This document shows positions 1-62,400 of a DNA stretch of 64,000 bases, piece after piece (position 1 is the first letter of the stretch; each line of letters begins with the position of its first letter). The position numbers and the translations under genes are program-made. Source of the stretch: Sciurus carolinensis (lineage: Eukaryota; Chordata; Mammalia; Rodentia; Sciuridae); assembly GCF_902686445.1 (NCBI RefSeq), contig NC_062221.1, positions 67,620,075 to 67,684,074 of the forward strand. The letters run 5' to 3'. The notes below the pieces were generated by a model, which worked only from the letters and a program-made list of their open reading frames with translations, did not search any database and had not been told where the DNA came from.

Positions 1-52730
<52,730 letters not shown>

Positions 52731-53062
52731 TAAACATTTGAAAGTGTGCATTCCTAAATTAGCATGGTTTCCTTGGCAAAGAAGAATCAAGGAAAGGGTA
52801 TCTGATTCCCTGAAGGAATACCAATGGACATAATTTTATTAAAATAGGCCTTTGAGATTAAATTTTACTTTTCTAAGGAAGTAGAAATACCAAGACTTCC
52901 CTATAATTGGAGCTGAACAGAAGGCTTAACTCATGACACATTAGAACAACTTTTCTCTCAGAAAGTATCAGCTGTACCGTAGAGAAAGTTTAAGCATCCC
53001 AACGTACTGTTTTGATTAATCAAGGCAAGAATGACCTAATGGGCTAGTTTTTGGGGAGTTTT

Positions 53063-53103
53063 TGTTTTGTTTTGTTTTGTTTTGTTTTGTTTTGTTTTGT
53101 TTT
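53063..53103 (+). repeat. (TTTTG)n microsatellite
   Basis: Eight TTTTG units between the two convergent genes. Confidence 0.9.
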
Positions 53104-53114
53104 AAGAGAAGAGG

Positions 53115-53215
53115 GAGACACCACTTTACTGTGTTTCAGGCACAGGCTACGTATTTTCACATACCGTGTCTCTTTTAGTCTTAATATACCATAAGATGGA
53201 AATAATTGTATCTCA
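53115..53215 (+). mobile_element. MIR-like fragment
   Basis: TGTGTTTCAGGCACAGGCTA followed by CATAAGATGGAAATAATT has the MIR layout; short and diverged. Confidence 0.4.
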
Positions 53216-53447
53216 CTTGTCAAAAATATCTACAAACTAGTCTTCCAGAAAACCTATGCCTCATCTTTACCATTTGTAGGCTTATGCATCCTAACATTCC
53301 ACTTTAGTCATGTATTTATAATTTATATCCCCACTTATTCCCAGAAAAGCTGCAGGAGCAGCTTGTCATAAGATGTATGTTCCATGCCACCACCATGCAT
53401 GAAAACACTAAAGTGATAATAAAAAATCTAAAAGACAGGAATCAACA

Positions 53448-53453
53448 TTTATT
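53448..53453 (-). terminator. IQCG: Candidate IQCG poly(A) signal
   Basis: TTTATT on the + strand (AATAAA on the - strand), about 430 bp beyond the IQCG stop at 53881. Plausible position, unconfirmed. Confidence 0.35.
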
Positions 53454-56400
53454 GTTTTACCATGTATATATTAGGCTAGAAATTTTATGAAACATTACCT
53501 TATAATTCCTACAAATACTTCACTTTTGCTTGTGAGTTTTTTTCACTTTAGACAAATTAGAAAAAAATCAGAATCTGAGACATTACAGGAATTACTGAAG
53601 TTTTAATGCATCACTGTAACCAATCCCAGGACCTCTTTTCTGGTAAGAAAGACCAAGAGGAATTTTCACAAGGCTACTCAAAACAATTCTTCCCACCAAA
53701 ATCAAAATATGAAGAAACACTAGATCAACAGTATAATTCTAATTCAAAGTTTGAAAAAAATGCAAAGTGAAATCACCTGGTGATACCTGAATAAATAACC
53801 TATAGCTGAGTTATTTGTGATGGCCCAAGTCTTCCTTCTCATTTCCAGAATATCAGAGGAAAGGACAAAAGGTGGCTTGTTCACTTCTTGCCTCTTCGTT
53901 TGTCCTTGTCTTTACCTTTACCTTTGCCTTTACCTTTTCCTTTTGAATCCTTGCTATCATCTGTATCTTTAGGCATTCTGAAACTTCCAATTTCCTTCCT
54001 TACCACAGTACCTCTCCACCAGGCCTGGAGCTGGAAGAGAAATGGAAAGGAGTACAACCTAGCATGCCTAACACACCAAAGGGGGTTGTTGAACCTGTGT
54101 CTGGAGTGGTTTCTATCTGAGACATGAAAGTGCCAGGCAAACTATCACTGGTGATGCTCCCATATTGTGCTGGACTCAAGAGCTTCAGACTTGGCCTCAA
54201 AAGTTCTGTAATAAAATTAAATCTGTTTAGGCCAGTTGTTCCTTCATGGTCAGAAACATGACTTCCTGGTACTGCTTCCCTTTATGTCCAGGCTTCCCAT
54301 AACTAACAATGACTTGATCCAAAGGGGATGTTAGACTCCGTCAAAAATGTATGAGTAAGTCTAGACAACTTCAGTAGGTTTCCTGGTATTTTGGCTTTGA
54401 GGGTTTTCTTGTTTGTTTTCTTTGTGGTGTTGAATGGTAATTGAACACAGGGCCTTGCACATGCCGAGCAAGTACTCTACCACTGAGCTACATCTTCAAC
54501 CCTTTGTTATTTTGAAAGTCTTGTTAAATTGCTGAGGCTGGCCTCAAACTTGTGATCCTCCTGCCTCAGCCTCTCAAGAAGCTGATATTACAGGCATGCA
54601 CCACTACACCTAGCTTTGATGCACTTCTTATCTTTAGGAATTCGCTAACGGGTCAATTATATTACTTTCAAAAAGAATTTAAAGCCAGGTGTAGTGGCAC
54701 ATACCTCTAATCCCAGTGACTCAGGAGGCTGAGGCAGGAAGATCACAAGTTCAAAGCCTGTCTCAGCAACTTAGTGAAGGCCTAAGCAACTTCGGGAGAC
54801 CCTGTCTAAAAATTAAAAAACAAAAAGAGCTTGGTATATAGCTCAGTGGTTAAGCATCCCTGGGTTCGGACCAAAAATAAAAGGATTTTTAATTGAATAC
54901 CTTTGTCATTAGATACAACTGTTCTAAATAAAGTCGAAGCTACTTTATTTAGCTATTTATTTTGGGGGTACCAGAGATTGAACTTGGGGCACTCAACCAC
55001 TGAGCCACATCCCCAGCTGTATTTTGTATTTTAAAGACAAGGTCTCATTGAGTTGCTTAGCACCTCGCTTTTGCTGAAGCTGGCTCTGAACTCACTTTTG
55101 AACTCCTGCCTCAGCCTCACACCATGCCTGACTCTAAGCTCCTTTAAAATCAGACTAAGTCCTAATGACTAGGAGCAAATCCACTAATGATAACAAAAGT
55201 AGTCTCCAGCTAGTTCTTAGAGTTTTACTCTAAAAGATTCTAAAAGAATCTTAAATTGGAAAACCCCATAGAAGCTTGATAGTTACTTGCTAAAATCATA
55301 CATCTTGGGTTTGGATGCCTGAATGTCCTTTACAGCTTTCTGTTTAAGTGCATCTTCTAATATACAATCCAAACTATAGTTTGGCAGATGTTCCTCTTCC
55401 AGAGAGAAGGATGATTCTCCAGACATTAGTTTCAGTCCAACTGATAGTTCTTTTACATTACAGGTTTTGCTTGAAAATACTTCCCAGAATCTGTGACCTG
55501 CTAATTTTGTCATTACTAACATACACACAAGTTCACATATAACTAAATATCTTTTTCTATAACCTGCTACTTATCCCTTCTTTGAAAGCAGCTTGTATCA
55601 GAACATAGCAGATAGTCTCAGCTGATTTATAAACAGGGTTTTGAGAAAACCATAGGTGATTTGAAAGAATCATTGTGTCAAGAACTGGTTTTTATTAGAA
55701 GTAGTATTCTCACATTTGCCCTCTGAATCTAGGTTTTGCTCCCTCTGCTAACCACCTACCTCTTCTGCCCTAGATTAAGAACCATGGCATGTCCTTTTCT
55801 ATGTCACCTGTCTCCCTGCTCTATGGACTGTTGACAAATTCCAATAAGAACAAAAGGCTTTGTTTCTTTTCAGACCTGTTCCATAGAAAGCTGCTGTGTA
55901 TGTGATGATGAATGAGAGGGCTTTCATTCCTCAGCTCATACAGGACCCAAAAAAGCTGAGTACAGTGTTGTACCTTTATGGCGCTCCTTAATTCCAATTC
56001 ATCTTGTTCTATCTTCTTCCTGGTCTTCTCCTTTTCTATACGATCTTCAATGATGACCTTTTCATACTCCCTTATCTGCAAAAGCAGACATTAATCATAT
56101 ATTACTGAATTGTCTTACCTAAGCTATTGGCCTAGTCAACCCTGTACTTTTAATAGATCTAAATATAAACCAAAGAAAAGAAAAAAACTTCCTAGATTCT
56201 TAGATTATAAATATTCACATATTAAATGTTTTCAGTTTTATATTTTAAACTTTTAAATCTTTCAGAAAAATGAAATAATTAATTCAATGTGTGAATAGTG
56301 ACCTTGAAATAATGTTTTTTAAAAAACTGACTATATATTTTCAAATGGCTCTTTTAAAAAAGGTTCAGGAAGCTCCACACTTATTCAATGATAAAAATGT

Positions 56401-59400
56401 AAGAACGCTTTTTAGAAATCAGTTATAAATTGTCTTCAGAGACCATAAAGTGGAAATAACAGTACAGTATCTATCTTAAGGAGCTGTGAGGTTTAAATAA
56501 GTTATATTTAAAAATAACCACAACAATCAGTGCCTGAGACAGAGTAAGCACTATATGAGTACTAGCTGTTATTACTATCTGTCATCACCATTCATCATCA
56601 TCCTCTAAGAAGAACCCTACCAGGGACCCTCTCTCCACTCCTTCCTTACCGTCTTCGCTAGCTCTTGAAGGTGTGCTAAGTCACTGGCCTTTGCAGCCTT
56701 GAGAGCATTTAATTCATTCTGTTTCATTTCTGTGTCCTTATCAAATTTCTCCATCCAGAACTCCAGTTTCTCCTCAAGTTTCTATTTGGAAAGAACATTA
56801 AAACATGGTTTCTACCAGATACAAAGGAGTATACACTTTATGATGTTTATGTAAGATTCAAGAACAAGATAACTTTTCTACATTGACAAAAAACAGAACA
56901 ATGGTTACTCATCTGGAGATGGATGCATTATTGATTGGCAATGGGGCAGGAGGGAGACCTCTGGAATGCTGTAAATGTTCTCTGTATCTAGCTGGTGGTT
57001 ACATGGGTGAACATATGTAAATGTCAAATTATACACTCAATATTTGTGCACTCTACTATATGTTACTCAATAAAAAAGAGGAGGACCTTCTAGATATCTG
57101 GGAAAGGGAAGTGGCAGTGAAAAAAGAAAAGTAAAAGGTAAGTAGAAATTCTCTAGGATAAACAATGACATCAGATGTCTATGGCTGACAGCACTAAATA
57201 CTAGTCAAGAAGGGTGCAATGTCTTCAAAATTCTAAAAGAAAATGAAGATGAATCTAAGATAATATACCTAGAACCTAGTGTTCAAATGTGATGGGAAGA
57301 TGATACCCCATCACTGAAAATTATTCAAAGATGTACTGACACAAAGAAAATGAAAGAGATGTATAAGAAACAGAAACCAGTAAAATGTATATTTAAGCTA
57401 TTTACCACCAGCTAGATAGAGAGGGAACATCCTTGTCTTTTTCCAGATTTCAACAGAAGTGCTTTCAGTTTTCCCCCATTTACTATGAGGTTGGCTTTGG
57501 GTTTTTCATTATAGCCTTTATGATGTTGAAATAGGTTTCTTCTATTCCTAGTTTCTTCAGTGTTTTTATCATGAACAGGTGCTGAATTTTTGTCAAAGGC
57601 TTTCTCTGGATCTATTTAGAGGACTAGATGATTTTGTCCTAACATATTTGTGTGGTGAATTACATTTATTGATTTACATATGTTAAACCATCCTTGCATC
57701 TCTGGGATAAAACCAACTTTGTCCACTCTCCCATTCCTCTTTAATATAGTGCTAGAAATTCTAGCCAGCACAATTAGGCAAGAGAAGGAAATAAAAGGGC
57801 TAAAAATAGGAAAATGAGAAGTAAAATATCACTGCACAAGATATGATTCTATACTTAGAAGATTCAAGTAAACTCCACCAAAAGACTGCTAAAACAAACA
57901 AATTTGGCAAAGTACCAGGTTGCAAAGTCAGTACCAACTACAATTCCCAGTGCCAAAAACAAAACAAAAAACACAGCTAAAGTAACAAAAACTGCATGAT
58001 AATGTCATAAAAACAGACACATAGACCAGTGGTACAGAATAGAAGACACAGAGACAAACCCAAACCCACACATCTCTATTCATCTGATCCTGGACAAAGG
58101 TGCCAAAAAGACAAACCAGAGAAAAGACAGACTTTTTAACAAATGGTGCTGGGAAAGCTGGTTATACACATGGAGCATGAGATCAGACCCTTATCTTTCA
58201 CCCTGCACAAAAAACAATCCCAAATTAATCAAAGACCTAAGAATAAGAGCAGAAGCTATACAACTCCTAGAAGAAGGGATGACACTCCAGCCTATCACAC
58301 AGGCAACGACTTTCTCAATAGGACCCCAAAGCTCAGGAAATAATGCCAGGTGTTAATAAAAGGAGGGCATCAAACTAAAAAGCTTCTGCAAAGCAAAGGA
58401 AAAGATTAGAATGTGAAGAGAGAACCCACAGCATGGCAGAAAATCTTTGCTAGCTACTCTTCTGACGGACGATTGACATCTAGAATACATAAAGAACTGC
58501 AAAACTTACCACCCAAAAACCAAATAGCCCGATGAAATGGGAAAATGAATAAAACAGATACTTCTCAAAAGAAGAAATACAAGTAGCCAAAAATATATGA
58601 TAAAACATTCAATATTGTCAGCAATTAGGGAAATGCAAATTAAAACTATACTGAGATTTCATCTCGCCAGTTTAGAATGGCAGTCATCCAGAATACAAAT
58701 AAATGCTTGAGAGGATGTGGAGAAAAAAAGGACACTTACACTTGCACATTAGTACAACCACTATGGAAATCAGTATGGAGGTTCCTCAAAAGACTAGGCA
58801 TAGAACCACCATATGACCCAGCTATACTACTCCTCCGTATTTATCCTAAAGAACTAAAATCCTCATACTACAGTGATACATGCATGTCCATATTTTTAGC
58901 AGCACAATTCACAATAGCCAAACTACAGAACCACCTAGGTGTCTATTAATGGATGAATGGATAAAGAAAATGTGGTGGATATACATGATGGAGTTTTATT
59001 CAGCAATAAAGAAAAATGGAATTATGTCATTTGCAGGAAAATGGATAGAACTAGAGCCCATTATGTTAAGTGAAATAACCAAACTCAGAAGGTCAAGAAT
59101 CATATGTTTTCTCTCATGTGGAAGCTAGGGGTAAAAGGAAAAGGAGATTGCTTGGAGTGGGGGGGATTTCCTGTGAAAATCAAAGGGAAATTAGTAGAGC
59201 TGAATACAAGGGGGAAGTCCCGGGAGTGATACTGACCTAATTGTTATATTGCGTGCATGTACGAATTTGTACAATCCTGTTATTAAGTACAACATACAAC
59301 TATAATGCACCAATAAAAATGTGTAATAAAAAACCGAGAAGATATTGTAAATTGGATATGGTGGCACATGCCTGTAATCCCAGCTATTTAGGGGGCTAAG

Positions 59401-62400
59401 ACAGGCAGATTGCAAGTTTGAGGCTAGTCTTAGCAACTTAGCAAGTCATTCAACCACTTAGCAAACCCTGTCTCAAAATAAAATAAAAAGGGCAGGGTGT
59501 TTGGCTCAATGCTAGAGGACTCTGGGTTAATCCCCAGTATCATAAAAAAAAAAAATTTTAATTTAAAAAGATATTATAGTTATGAGTGTTTATATTCTAA
59601 TCATATTTTGGAATATTAGAAAGTGAAAATGATCCAACACATGAGAAAACCTATAGATCCACAATTATCCTAGGAAAATATTTTTCTGAAATCAATAGTT
59701 CAAGTAAACCAAAATAAATAATATGAAGGATTTGACAGCCAGACTAAAAGAAATTTTGAACCTAACAGAGAATACACATTCTTTTCAAATACCCATGGAA
59801 GAGTCACATAATCATATACTCCCAGATGAAAGCTCAACAAATTCCAAGAAGCAAATTTACACTTACCAGTAGGAGACACAATCCAAAAAACATTAAGAGT
59901 ATAAACCCCAACTTGGTGTTGTGAGGTTCATGGCACAAACATCAAAGGTGGTTGTAACAGAAAACCTGCATTCCTCCCCTGCCAGCTCATCTACTTGGAC
60001 ATTTAAGAAACATCCCTTTAAACAATAACTTCAGGGCTGGAGATATAGCTCAGTTGGTGGAGTGTTTGCCTAGCATGCACAAGGCCCTGGGTTCAATCCC
60101 CAGCACCACAAAAAAGTAAATAAATGAAATAAAGAAAAATAAAATAAAAAATAACTTTACCTAAAGGGAGCTAGCAAATTGTGAACTACAAATCATTTTG
60201 AGAGGAATGCTAATATAAAATTGTTTATCAAAACCCATCTATTACAGTCAAACAGTACTCAGAAAATATATTGTTTTACTTGGAAAATATATAGTTTTAC
60301 ATGCATTTGCTAGAAAATAATAAAAGTTGAAAACAAGTAAGTTGAGTGTTTCGGAAACAACAAAGATAAACAACATAAGCTCAAAGGAAGTACAAGGAAT
60401 GTACTCAAAATTAAGGCCAAAACCAACGTGACCAGAAAAAAGATCTGCTCAGTAAAAGCAAATGACAGTTTTTTTGCTAAGACCAATAAAATGGCAAACC
60501 TGTGATAAGTTTCAGCAAAACAAAGGAAGAAAAGAAATAAAAAATTTTTTTAAGATGAAAAGTACAGAGGCTGGGGTTGTGGCTCAATGGAAGAGCGCTT
60601 GCCTAGCACGCGTGATGCCCTGGGTTCTATTCTCAGCACCACATATAAGTCAATAAATAACACAAAAATTTATCAATGACTAAAAAGAACATTTTTTAAA
60701 AAAGATAAAAAATATAACTACAGGAAAAGCAGAAATTTAAAACTTGGAAGAAATTATAGAGCACAGCTTTATACTAATGACTTGATATCAAGTGTTTTTG
60801 TTGAAAGACAAATTACAAAAAATGACTCAAAGTCAGACATGGTGGCACAGAACTGTAATCCCAGCAGTTCAGGAGGCTAAGGAAGAAGAGTCATAAGTTT
60901 GAGGCCAGCCTCAGGAACTTAGTGAGAACCTGTCTCAAAACAAAAATAAAAAGAACTGGGGATGTAGCTCAGTGGTTAAGCACACCTGACTTCAAAACAA
61001 AAATAAAAGACTCAAAAAGGGATTTGGTAAGTAAAGAGATGAATAATACATGTTTTTAAAAAGTTGAAAAGGGACTGGAGTTGTGGCTTAGTGGCAGAGT
61101 GCTTGTCTGGCATGTATGAGGCCCTGGGTTCGATCCTCAGCACCACATAAATAAGTAAATGAACACATAAAATAAAAGACACATTGACAACTAAAAAATA
61201 TTTTTAAAAAAATCTTAGGCAGACAAATACCTCCTCCTTTTAAAAAAAGATTTCAAGAAAAGATAAAAAGACAGAGAGAGATACCCAGACAAAATTGTTT
61301 TGAATTTTACCAAGCTTCAAGGAATGGATAATTTGTTTTGTTCTATTTATATTTTTAAATTTCAGAGCATGAAAAGATAGAAAACTTCCACCTCACACTG
61401 ATAAGCTAATATAACTCTAATAGTAATATAACAAAGCAACTCTAAAAAAGAAATCTGTAGTCTATAAATCAATTCTAGAGGTCAACTATTAAAATTATTA
61501 TTATATTATATATTAATATATTAAATTATGACCAGGTAGGGTTTAGCCCAAAAATTTAAACATGAGCCATCATCAGTAAATATATTAATGTATTTTTACT
61601 TTATTAACCAATTAAAGGGGAAATAAATTATCTCAATGGATGAAAAAAAGTCATCTCATAAAATTGAGTATTCATGATTTAAAAAATAAAAAATGCTAGA
61701 AAGTAACTTCCTTAATAAAATTTATATACCAGGAATCTATAGAGTAAACCTCATACTTGATGCTAAAAGAAAAAAATTCCTCATTTGGGCCATTATGTGT
61801 ATTGCCTTTCAGTTCCAAATTCATCCTCCACTGCCTTGCCCTGTGAAGCTGGATGCTCATAAGCAGTTTTCTAGACACCTAGCAAACAGTTACACTTTGT
61901 CAGCAGAGGGTGCTAGAGGACACGATGGAACGTCTGGTTTCTCTAGGGTTCTCGGGTGCTTTTCTGGGTTCCTAGAGCACATGGCTCACCCTATGTGGTG
62001 GAACATCCAATGTTACTCGTTCACCAACATGTTTCACTGATACCACCAGGATCATTACTGCATGCCAAATACATTATGACCAAGAGTTTAAAAATTACTC
62101 AATATCAGCAAATATATTAATAACATCAGCAAATTTATGAGAAAAACATCATTTCAGTGGATGAAAAAGAAAAAGTCATCTCATAAAATTTAGTATTCAT
62201 CTGATTCTTTAAAAAAGAACTTGTAGCAAAGTCCATAGCTGCCTGCTCACTAGGTGATCCCACTAAATGAGGCTGGCTCAGACCACAACCCAGCAAACAT
62301 CTCTGCTGTCCATGGGGCACAGCCACACCCTCCCCAATGCAGTCTGAATCATAGCACTGGGAAGGATCCTCCTCTCCGTCACCTTCCAAGTTTATTCCTT

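Larger units (their letters stand above)
52731..53440. other. LRCH3-IQCG intergenic region
   Basis: About 0.7 kb between the inferred 3' ends of two convergent genes. It holds a (TTTTG)n repeat (53063-53103) and a MIR-like fragment (about 53115-53215). No gene is visible. Confidence 0.5.
54031..55973 (-). other. IQCG last intron
   Basis: 1.9 kb with three B1-dID SINEs of alternating orientation (54415-54617 -, 54682-54885 +, 54955-55135 -) and an 81-codon open frame on the minus strand (55528-55283) that I cannot assign. No other feature is seen. Confidence 0.7.
59640..61780 (+). mobile_element. Ancient L1 remnants in IQCG intron
   Basis: Diverged sense L1 ORF2 sequence in pieces between SINEs: an endonuclease-like stretch near 59740-59870 (AATACACATTCTTTTCAAAT), middle ORF2 near 60330-60560, and RT-like near 61560-61780 ([16 protein letters not shown]). 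No intact frame. Confidence 0.55.
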
